Part shown: one piece after another, positions 41,248 through 47,510 of the stretch
Layout: the number at the start of each line of letters is the position of its first letter
Numbering within the stretch: the stretch's first letter is position 1
Assembly (NCBI GenBank): GCA_947243845.1
Contig: CAMXIF010000022.1
Location: 1-47,510, forward strand
Direction: 5' to 3'
Source of the DNA: an uncultured bacterium
GTDB lineage: Bacteria; Bacillota; Clostridia; Lachnospirales; Lachnospiraceae
Length of the DNA stretch: 47,510 bases
Program-made: the position numbers and the translations under genes
Notes under the pieces: model-generated
What the model was told of the DNA's origin: nothing
Seen by the model: only the letters and a program-made list of their open reading frames with translations
The model's database searches: none

Positions 41248-41736
41248 ATGAGTCAGGAAATCATACAGGAGGTAACCTTTTTTCTGCATTCTGTCCTTAT
41301 GGGGCTGTTCATTACATTTGCTTATGATTGGATTCGGGTTATCAGAAAACTGGTGAAGCATGGAAGTTTTTTGATATCCATGGAAGACTTTATGTTTTGG
41401 CTGGCTTGCGGGATTGTTGTTTTCTATATGCTGTACAGAGAGAATAATGGTGTATTAAGATGGTTTGCGGTAGTGGGAGCTTCTCTTGGCATGTTATTAT
41501 ATAAGACAGTTATCAGGGACTGGTTTGTGCGTGTTATGTCAACATGCATATACAAGATACTGTGGTTTATATTTCGCATTATACAAATTGTGCTAAAGCC
41601 GTTGAAATGGCTGTTTTTCAAGGGAAAGAGGGTTGTGCAATTTGTTGCAAAAAAATTAAGAAAATGTCAACAATTTGTAAAAAAGCGGTTGACGGTTTGC
41701 ATAAAAACCCTTAAAATAGTTTTATGTAAACGCTAA
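41248..41736 (+). CDS. yabQ: Sporulation membrane protein YabQ
   Basis: A 162-residue membrane protein with about four hydrophobic segments (near 8-30, 46-62, 68-85 and 98-115) and a strongly basic C-terminus (KGKRVVQFVAKKLRKC). In the family, YabQ sits in forespore membranes and is required for cortex assembly. GGAGGAAG precedes the ATG; an overlapping ATG at 41241 is in another frame. divIC follows by 31 bases. Confidence 0.87.
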   Translation: MSQEIIQEVTFFLHSVLMGLFITFAYDWIRVIRKLVKHGSFLISMEDFMFWLACGIVVFYMLYRENNGVLRWFAVVGASLGMLLYKTVIRDWFVRVMSTCIYKILWFIFRIIQIVLKPLKWLFFKGKRVVQFVAKKLRKCQQFVKKRLTVCIKTLKIVLCKR

Positions 41737-41767
41737 CGTGTGACAGGAGAGGGGTATCACTAACAGT

Positions 41768-42073
41768 ATGGCAAGAAAAGCAGCATATCGTAAAAAGCGC
41801 CAGAACAGATTGGGCATGCTTTTAGTTACCACAGTGGTATTGATGATGTTGCTTGTGGTCACGGTCAAGAGTGTGGAGCTGCGCGAAAGGCGCAGTACTT
41901 ATATGGCGAGGGAAGAGGCTTTGCTGCAGGAGATCGAAGCAGAGCAGGCCCGAACGGAAGAGATAGAGGAATATGGGAAATATACACAGACCAAGAAGTT
42001 CGTGGAGGAAGTTGCCAAGGAGAAGCTGGGACTGGTATATGAAGGAGAGATTATATTTAAGGATGAAAAATAA
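41768..42073 (+). CDS. divIC: Septum formation initiator DivIC/FtsL-type
   Basis: A 101-residue bitopic protein: short basic cytoplasmic tail (MARKAAYRKKRQNR), one membrane helix (about 17-36) and an extracytoplasmic coiled coil (about 38-80). This is the DivIC/FtsB pattern; the protein joins FtsL and DivIB in the division complex. The order yabP-yabQ-divIC supports DivIC. A long hairpin terminator follows at once. Confidence 0.9.
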   Translation: MARKAAYRKKRQNRLGMLLVTTVVLMMLLVVTVKSVELRERRSTYMAREEALLQEIEAEQARTEEIEEYGKYTQTKKFVEEVAKEKLGLVYEGEIIFKDEK

Positions 42074-42107
42074 GCAGATTCCGGGCATGTTCTGGGATTT
42101 GCTTTTT
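42072..42107 (+). terminator. Terminator after divIC
   Basis: A 14-base arm (42072-42085) pairs with 42091-42104 using several G-U pairs, with loop CATGT and a T-run (42103-42107). It separates the yabO-divIC group from spoIIE. Confidence 0.75.
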
Positions 42108-42132
42108 ATTGTATAGGAGGCTTTTCAGTTGC

Positions 42133-42166
42133 AAATCGAGCTTGTTCGATTTTGTGGGAATATAAT
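42133..42166 (+). promoter_or_regulatory. spoIIE promoter candidate with a dyad at -35
   Basis: TATAAT (42161-42166) has no consensus -35. In its place lies AAATCGA-GCTTGT-TCGATTT (42133-42152), a perfect 7+7 dyad. This would suit an activated promoter; in B. subtilis spoIIE is activated by Spo0A, but the dyad does not match the TGTCGAA box exactly. Confidence 0.4.
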
Positions 42167-42210
42167 GGACAACCCTCTCATATATTAGTAGGAGAATAGG
42201 GAGGCGCGTT

Positions 42211-43443
42211 ATGAAAAGACAGTTAGAGATCAGAGATGATAGCAGGATAGAGATCATTCCGGAGTATGGAAGGCAGAAACTTCTGACTTACGCGGAGTCA
42301 TTCAGGGATTTGGCCGATCTGTTTGAGGAGGAAGATGAACAGGAACAGACGCTGGAACCGACAGACCGGCAGGAATACTTGTGGCAGAAAAGGCTGCAGG
42401 AGAATCAGGGACTTTTGGCGGAGCACTTAAAGGAAATGGCGCATATTATGGCCAGGGTGGCCAAGGAGACCTGTCGTTGCCGTCCTATGGGAGAACGGCG
42501 GTTTAAACAGATGTCCAGGCTGCTTAGGGAATCGGGAATCCAGCTTAAGGATTTTTTTGAAATGGAACATGAGGATGGGCATTGGGAGATCAGCCTGACT
42601 ATGCGTAATCTTGGGGAAAAGCGTATCAGGGGCGGTGAGAGTGAGCATATCTCCACGGAGGATGTGGCGGATTTTATATCGGTGGCCATGAATACCAGAC
42701 TGTGTCCTTCGAAAAATTCACCCATCTATCTGACCAGGGATTATAATACTTATTATTTCTTGGAGGAACCGCCATACCATTTGTTGACCGGTTTTGCGAA
42801 GGCGGTGAAAGAGGGAGAGAAGGTATCGGGAGACAATTATTCTTTCTATGAAGAGGATACCGGTAAATTAGTGGCAATCTTATCGGATGGAATGGGATCC
42901 GGAGAGACAGCGTGCAGGAATTCCGGGCGGGTGATCGAGATGATGGAACGCCTTTTGGAGGCGGGATTTGGCAAAGGGTCGGCTGTGCAGATGATCAACG
43001 GAGCGCTGGCGGCGACAGGACAAGAGCAGAACATGTCAACCCTGGATGCCTGCAGTATGGATTTGTATAGCGGAGAGTGTGAATTCGTTAAGGTGGGCGC
43101 TGCCTGTACATATATTAAAAGAGGCCGGCTGGTGGACAGGCTTTCTGCGCAAAATCTGCCGCTGGGCGTATTCCAACAGATAGAGCCGGAAATCATGAGC
43201 AGGATGTTGCAGAACGGGGATTATGTGATCATGTTGTCAGATGGGATACTGGATGCCCTGTCTCAGGGGCTGGGAGAGGAAGTGCTGCCAGAGATTATCG
43301 GCAGGATGGAGTACACAAATCCGAATGAGATTGCAAATCAGATTTTGGCATATGCCATCAAGCAGAGCAAAGGACAGATTCGGGATGATATGACAGTGCT
43401 GGTGATTGGGATATGGAATCAGTCGGAGGACTGCCTGCTGTAG
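42211..43443 (+). CDS. spoIIE: SpoIIE-like PP2C phosphatase lacking the membrane domain
   Basis: A 410-residue protein matching the middle and phosphatase parts of SpoIIE, which dephosphorylates SpoIIAA and so activates sigma-F in the forespore. The PP2C-type domain (about 200-405) shows GDNYSFYEE, SDGMGSGETA, LSDGILDAL and RDDMTVLVIGI, holding the metal-binding aspartates. B. subtilis SpoIIE is about twice as long, with ten membrane helices first. Here the protein begins at a strong GGGAGG site with soluble, acidic, helical sequence. No upstream frame supplies the missing part; a terminator lies in between. The gene order with tilS, hpt and ftsH supports the identity. Confidence 0.85.
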   Translation: MKRQLEIRDDSRIEIIPEYGRQKLLTYAESFRDLADLFEEEDEQEQTLEPTDRQEYLWQKRLQENQGLLAEHLKEMAHIMARVAKETCRCRPMGERRFKQMSRLLRESGIQLKDFFEMEHEDGHWEISLTMRNLGEKRIRGGESEHISTEDVADFISVAMNTRLCPSKNSPIYLTRDYNTYYFLEEPPYHLLTGFAKAVKEGEKVSGDNYSFYEEDTGKLVAILSDGMGSGETACRNSGRVIEMMERLLEAGFGKGSAVQMINGALAATGQEQNMSTLDACSMDLYSGECEFVKVGAACTYIKRGRLVDRLSAQNLPLGVFQQIEPEIMSRMLQNGDYVIMLSDGILDALSQGLGEEVLPEIIGRMEYTNPNEIANQILAYAIKQSKGQIRDDMTVLVIGIWNQSEDCLL

Positions 43444-43511
43444 GCGGATATCATATCTTAAGATGGCGGACGGTAGCTGGTTTCTTTAGATAAAGAGAAT
43501 GGATAAGACAT

Positions 43512-44987
43512 ATGACGAGAGATAAGATTTACCTGAAAGTTAAAAAATATATTACACAGCATCAGATGATCAGACAGGGAGATTTTGTGGCGGCAGGTGT
43601 ATCCGGCGGCGCTGATTCTGTCTGTCTGTTGTATCTCCTGAAACGTTTGCAGGAGGATATTCCTTACCGGCTGGCAGTGATACATGTCAATCATATGGCG
43701 CGTGGAGATGCTGACAGGGATGCGGCGTATGTGGAGAAACTATGTGAGGAAATGGGAATATCCTGTTATCTGAGAGAGGTGGATATGTATGGTTATGCCA
43801 GAGAGCATAAGCTATCTCCTGAAGAGGCGGGCAGGATACTCAGATATCAGATATTTCAGGAAGTGATAGATGAACAGAGCGGAACTGGCTATGGGAAAAT
43901 TGCAGTTGCACACAATGCCAATGACAGGGCAGAGACCATGCTCTTTCATATGTTCCGGGGCAGTGGTCTGGAGGGGATGGGTTCCATCCGACCAGTGAGA
44001 GATCAGGTGATTCGGCCTGTATTGTGCCTTACCAGAGAAGAGATAGAGAGTTTCCTGAAGGAACAGAACATAACCTACTGTCAGGACAGCACCAATGAGG
44101 AAGATACATATGCCCGGAATCGGATACGGCATCATATTCTGCCTTATGCGGAGAGTGCAATCTGTGTGAGAGCGATACCGCATATGAATGATCTGGCGGA
44201 TATTGTGATGGAGACAGAAGATTATTTGCACCGGGAGACGATACGGTTATTTCAGGTATACGCACAAACTTATACAGACAGTTGTCAGTGTCTGCGGATC
44301 CGAAGTAAAGAACTTTTGGCGGAAGATCCTGTCATGGTAAAGCGGGTGCTCTTATATGCGCTGGAACAGATGACGCCGCACAGAAAAGATATCACGGGAC
44401 AACACATTGCAGACCTGGTGGGACTTCTTGCCAAAGACGGCAGTAAGGAGTTGTCCCTGCCCTATGAGATAAAGGCATACAAAGAATACGATATGTTGAT
44501 TCTGCAAAAAGAAAGGAGACAGATCATGGAGCGGAATCAGCTGTCCGGAGAGAGAGAGAGCTATACGGTTGAACCGCCTGCGGAGATTCGGATAGCGGAG
44601 GGCGGCTGCTTTTCCTTTATGTTACTTGACAGAGATTTGCTTCCTCCGGGACATGATTTCTTTCAAAAGGGGCAAAATATTCCACAAAATAGATATACGA
44701 AATGGTTTGATTATGATAAAATAACTACGTCTTTATTGTTGCGGACGAGGAAAACGGGCGACTATCTGACCATTGATAAGGCGCTCCACACCCAGTCCCT
44801 CAAACAGTATATGATCAATGAGAAAATCCCGAAAATGCAGCGTGACAGCATGTATATATTGGCAGACGGACAGCATGTCCTCTGGATACCGGAATATCGG
44901 ACCAGCCAATATTACGGAGTGGATGAAAGTACAAAATGTATCTTACAGGTACAGTTAAGAGGAGGGTATCATGGCGGAACGAGTTGA
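43512..44987 (+). CDS. tilS: tRNA(Ile)-lysidine synthetase
   Basis: A 491-residue TilS that converts C34 of tRNA-Ile(CAU) to lysidine using lysine and ATP, essential for reading AUA. The PP-loop motif SGGADS is at 31-36, followed by HVNHMARG and the NDRAETMLFHMFRGSG region. Two C-terminal domains follow (about 220-320 and 370-485, with KTGDYLTI). The last 17 bases overlap hpt, as in many Firmicutes. The ribosome site before ATG 43512 is weak (GAGAATGGATAAG). Confidence 0.93.
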   Translation: MTRDKIYLKVKKYITQHQMIRQGDFVAAGVSGGADSVCLLYLLKRLQEDIPYRLAVIHVNHMARGDADRDAAYVEKLCEEMGISCYLREVDMYGYAREHKLSPEEAGRILRYQIFQEVIDEQSGTGYGKIAVAHNANDRAETMLFHMFRGSGLEGMGSIRPVRDQVIRPVLCLTREEIESFLKEQNITYCQDSTNEEDTYARNRIRHHILPYAESAICVRAIPHMNDLADIVMETEDYLHRETIRLFQVYAQTYTDSCQCLRIRSKELLAEDPVMVKRVLLYALEQMTPHRKDITGQHIADLVGLLAKDGSKELSLPYEIKAYKEYDMLILQKERRQIMERNQLSGERESYTVEPPAEIRIAEGGCFSFMLLDRDLLPPGHDFFQKGQNIPQNRYTKWFDYDKITTSLLLRTRKTGDYLTIDKALHTQSLKQYMINEKIPKMQRDSMYILADGQHVLWIPEYRTSQYYGVDESTKCILQVQLRGGYHGGTS

Positions 44988-45495
44988 TGTGTTATTGACA
45001 GAGGAAGAAGTTGACAAAAGGATTCAGGAGATCGGAGACCAGATTTCTAAGGATTACGCAGGCAAACAAGTGCATCTGGTGTGTGTCTTAAAGGGAGGCA
45101 GTTTCTTTATGTGTGAACTTGCCAAGCGGATTACGGTGCCGGTGTCACTTGATTTCATGTCGGTATCCAGCTACGGCGGAGATACCAAGTCCAGCGGGGT
45201 AGTCAGGATCGTAAAAGATCTGGACGAGCCTTTGCAGGGTAAACATGTGCTGGTGGTGGAAGACATTGTGGATTCCGGACGGACGCTCAGCTATTTACTG
45301 GATATGCTCAGGGACAGAGGGCCGGAAGATGTGAAACTCTGTACGCTGTTAGATAAACCGGACCGGAGAGTGGTGGATGTAAAAGTGGATTATACGGGAT
45401 TTGCGATTCCTGACAAGTTCGTGGTGGGTTATGGACTGGATTATGATCAGAAATATCGAAATCTGCCCTATATCGGTGTGGTAAATTTTGATTAG
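44971..45495 (+). CDS. hpt: Hypoxanthine-guanine phosphoribosyltransferase
   Basis: A 174-residue purine-salvage enzyme that makes IMP or GMP from the free base and PRPP. The PRPP motif is seen in VLVVEDIVDSGRTL (about 89-102), and the flexible loop in FMSVSSYGG. The strong AGAGGAGGG site lies inside the end of tilS. ftsH follows by 15 bases, so the three genes form one operon. Confidence 0.95.
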   Translation: MAERVDVLLTEEEVDKRIQEIGDQISKDYAGKQVHLVCVLKGGSFFMCELAKRITVPVSLDFMSVSSYGGDTKSSGVVRIVKDLDEPLQGKHVLVVEDIVDSGRTLSYLLDMLRDRGPEDVKLCTLLDKPDRRVVDVKVDYTGFAIPDKFVVGYGLDYDQKYRNLPYIGVVNFD

Positions 45496-45510
45496 AGAAA
45501 GAGGTACGCT

Positions 45511-47361
45511 TTGGGCAAGAATAATAAAAGTTTTTATGTATATTTTGTGATTATCATCGGCCTTCTTCTGCTTACCGTCTGGGTAGGTACTTTGCGTGTA
45601 CAGAACAATGGCTACACGAGAGGCGAGTTTGAAGAACAACTTGAGAAGAACGAAGTTGCGGTGGTCAATATCTGTCCGAATAAAGATACACCGACCGGTT
45701 CTTTGGAAATCGTTTTAAAGAACGGGGAGGAGAGGATCCTCTACGTGACGGATGTCATGGAAATGGAAACTTTGGTCAGAAGTTACGGCATAGACTGTGG
45801 TGTGGAGAGTGTGCCGGAGGAGAGTTGGTTTCTCAACAGTGTATTTCCGATCCTGATCGTTGTGGTGGTCTGTGTCTTTTTCTTCGTGATGATGAATGCG
45901 CAGAATTCCAGCGGCGGTGGCGGCGGCAGAATGATGAATTTCGGAAAAAGCCGCGCCAAACTCACTATGGGCGGTGAGAATAAGATCACGCTGGGTGAAG
46001 TGGCTGGGCTGAAAGAGGAGAAGGAAGAACTGCAGGAAATTGTGGAGTTTTTAAGAGAGCCAGGCAAATTTACCAAAGTGGGAGCGAGGATTCCCAAAGG
46101 GGTGCTCTTAGAAGGTGCACCGGGTACCGGTAAGACGCTTCTTGCTAAGGCTATTGCAGGTGAGGCCAATGTGCCGTTCTTTAGTATTTCCGGTTCTGAT
46201 TTTGTGGAGATGTTTGTTGGCGTGGGTGCTTCCCGTGTGCGTGATATGTTTGCAGAAGCCAAGAGACATGCGCCCTGTATTATTTTTATCGATGAGATTG
46301 ATGCGGTGGCAAGGCGGCGCGGTACCGGTATGGGCGGCGGCCACGATGAGAGAGAACAGACATTAAACCAGCTGTTGGTAGAGATGGATGGTTTCGGCGT
46401 TAACGAGGGTATTATTGTGATGGCGGCTACCAATCGGGTGGATATCTTAGATCCGGCCATCCTGCGTCCGGGGCGTTTTGACAGAAAGATTACAGTGGTG
46501 TCCCCGGATGTGCGGGGCAGAGAAGATATTCTGAAAGTACATGCCAAGAATAAACCTCTCGGTGATGACGTGGATTTACAGCAGATTGCGCAGACGACAG
46601 CAGGATTTACAGGAGCGGATCTGGAGAATCTCTTAAATGAGGCGGCTATCAATGCGGCCATGGACAAGCGGGCATTTGTGAAACAGGAAGACATTAAAAA
46701 GGCGTTCATCAAGGTAGGAATCGGTGCGGAGAAGAAGAGCCGTATCATTTCCGAGAAGGAGAAGAAGATTACGGCCTATCATGAGGCGGGGCACGCAATC
46801 CTTTTCCATGTGCTGCCTGATGTAGGTCCGGTATACACGGTGTCTATTATTCCTACAGGACTGGGGGCAGCAGGCTATACGATGCCGCTTCCGGAAAAGG
46901 ATGAGATGTTCCTCACCAAAGGAAAGATGATAGAAGATATCATGGTATCTCTGGGTGGGCGGATTGCCGAAGAGATTATCTTCGATGATATTACCACAGG
47001 GGCTTCCAGCGATATCAAGAAGGCCACAAAGACAGCCCGCAGGATGGTAACCCGATATGGTATGTCTGATAATATCGGCGTGATCAATTATGATGATGAT
47101 GACGATGAAGTATTCATCGGCCGGGATCTGGCACATGCGAAGAGCCACAGCGAACTGATCTCAGGGGAGATCGACAGGGAAGTGAAGGCGATCATTGACG
47201 AGTGCTATCGTAAGGCAAAGGAGATTATCAAAGAACATGAGGATGTGCTGCATAAGTGTGCAGAACTCCTGTTACAGAAGGAAAAGATTAACCGTGCGGA
47301 GTTTGAAGCACTCTTTGATACTTACTATCCACAGCCTGAAGAACCCGGGGAACTGGTGTAA
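45511..47361 (+). CDS. ftsH: ATP-dependent zinc metalloprotease FtsH
   Basis: A 616-residue membrane AAA+ protease that degrades unfolded membrane proteins and short-lived regulators. Two membrane helices (about 8-27 and 107-128) flank a short outside domain. Walker A is GAPGTGKT (202-209), Walker B IIFIDEID, the second region of homology AILRPGRFD, and the zinc site H424-E-A-G-H428. The start is TTG, preceded by AAAGAGG. The C-terminus is shorter and less acidic than in E. coli. It ends the tilS-hpt-ftsH operon. Confidence 0.96.
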   Translation: MGKNNKSFYVYFVIIIGLLLLTVWVGTLRVQNNGYTRGEFEEQLEKNEVAVVNICPNKDTPTGSLEIVLKNGEERILYVTDVMEMETLVRSYGIDCGVESVPEESWFLNSVFPILIVVVVCVFFFVMMNAQNSSGGGGGRMMNFGKSRAKLTMGGENKITLGEVAGLKEEKEELQEIVEFLREPGKFTKVGARIPKGVLLEGAPGTGKTLLAKAIAGEANVPFFSISGSDFVEMFVGVGASRVRDMFAEAKRHAPCIIFIDEIDAVARRRGTGMGGGHDEREQTLNQLLVEMDGFGVNEGIIVMAATNRVDILDPAILRPGRFDRKITVVSPDVRGREDILKVHAKNKPLGDDVDLQQIAQTTAGFTGADLENLLNEAAINAAMDKRAFVKQEDIKKAFIKVGIGAEKKSRIISEKEKKITAYHEAGHAILFHVLPDVGPVYTVSIIPTGLGAAGYTMPLPEKDEMFLTKGKMIEDIMVSLGGRIAEEIIFDDITTGASSDIKKATKTARRMVTRYGMSDNIGVINYDDDDDEVFIGRDLAHAKSHSELISGEIDREVKAIIDECYRKAKEIIKEHEDVLHKCAELLLQKEKINRAEFEALFDTYYPQPEEPGELV

Positions 47362-47445
47362 AGAGCAATATTTTTTGTGCAATATATATAAAAATGGATA
47401 GTACAAATTGTAATATTTGTGAATCCTTAGTATTGTAGACGGACA

Positions 47446-47508
47446 GGGGGTATGGTAATATACTACTTGTAACCCCCCAATACATTATATAGTTTTTTGC
47501 TATACCCC
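47446..47508 (+). promoter_or_regulatory. Competing hairpins downstream of ftsH (partial)
   Basis: GGGGGT (47446-47451) can pair with ACCCCC (47472-47477), or GGGGTAT (47447-47453) with ATACCCC (47502-47508). TATAG/CTATA around TTTTTTG (47488-47504) forms a third hairpin. The window ends here, so what it controls is unseen. GTAATATACTAC (47455-47466) is one base away from the palindrome at 26290-26301. Confidence 0.4.
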
Positions 47509-47510
47509 AT

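Noticed and set aside
45783..46748. Open frame of 321 codons opposite ftsH
   Set aside because: It is entirely antisense to a clear FtsH AAA+ domain, with Ser/Pro/Thr-rich composition typical of a shadow frame and no ribosome site or homology.
1..47510. CRISPR arrays, toxin-antitoxin pairs, restriction systems or prophage genes
   Set aside because: No regularly spaced repeats and no characteristic protein families were found; the 99-aa unknown protein is the only weak candidate for an immunity-like gene and has no partner.

Overview
The window looks like chromosomal DNA of an anaerobic, spore-forming Firmicute, most likely family Lachnospiraceae. The evidence is a DUF3881 gene (a family I know mainly from Lachnospiraceae), the parA-parB-DUF4446-serS gene order, the yabO/yabP/yabQ-divIC-spoIIE-tilS-hpt-ftsH order of Clostridia and Bacilli, strong AGGAGG ribosome sites, and a locus for intracellular hemicellulose breakdown of the kind carried by gut clostridia. 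No phage, IS element, CRISPR array or rRNA was seen, and no gene-free stretch exceeds 300 bases.

Layout. (1) 1-7070: a Gfo/Idh/MocA oxidoreductase, then parA, parB, a DUF4446 membrane protein, an HD-GYP-like protein, serS, a DUF3881 gene and tRNA-Arg(CCU), closed by a terminator. This order is often found near the replication origin in Clostridia. (2) 7087-13208: a membrane-anchored MerR regulator with a 19-bp-spacer promoter, a DEDDh exonuclease, a D,D-carboxypeptidase converging on it with overlapping ends, trmB, thioredoxin, and a Kef/Nha-type antiporter. (3) 13315-26263: a xylan/arabinoxylan utilisation locus: GH43, YesM-type sensor kinase and YesN-type regulator (overlapping genes), then solute-binding lipoprotein, two permeases and a GH8 exo-oligoxylanase, then a CofE-like ligase and a second GH43. 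(4) 26264-28741: small genes (99-aa unknown, HD hydrolase, HAD phosphatase, HPr-like protein) and tRNA-Pro(CGG). (5) 28945-34319: a second hemicellulose block with AraC regulator, GH127 beta-L-arabinofuranosidase and GH3 glycosidase. (6) 34376-40082: small conserved protein, CCA-adding enzyme, CotS-like kinase-fold protein, large PEGA-domain lipoprotein, MazG. (7) 40279-47361: HU, RqcP, YabP, YabQ, DivIC, a short SpoIIE, TilS, Hpt and FtsH.

How the parts fit. In the hemicellulose block the lipoprotein and two permeases would import arabino-xylo-oligosaccharides. Every glycosidase lacks a signal peptide, so cleavage is cytoplasmic: GH8 from the reducing end, GH43/GH3 from the non-reducing end, GH127/GH43 on arabinose branches. 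The two-component pair and the AraC protein are the obvious local regulators. No transporter ATPase is encoded here, so a shared MsmX-type ATPase must be supplied from elsewhere.

The items most worth a second look are the CofE-like ligase embedded in the xylan locus, a ten-G tract in the transporter lipoprotein gene, a degenerate HPr-like protein divergent from the AraC gene with two AT-rich dyads between them, the membrane-bound MerR protein, a SpoIIE without its membrane domain, an HD-GYP protein with an altered HD motif behind a structured leader, a base-composition break inside the PEGA lipoprotein, and several structured intergenic regions. I did not find one unmistakable new system.
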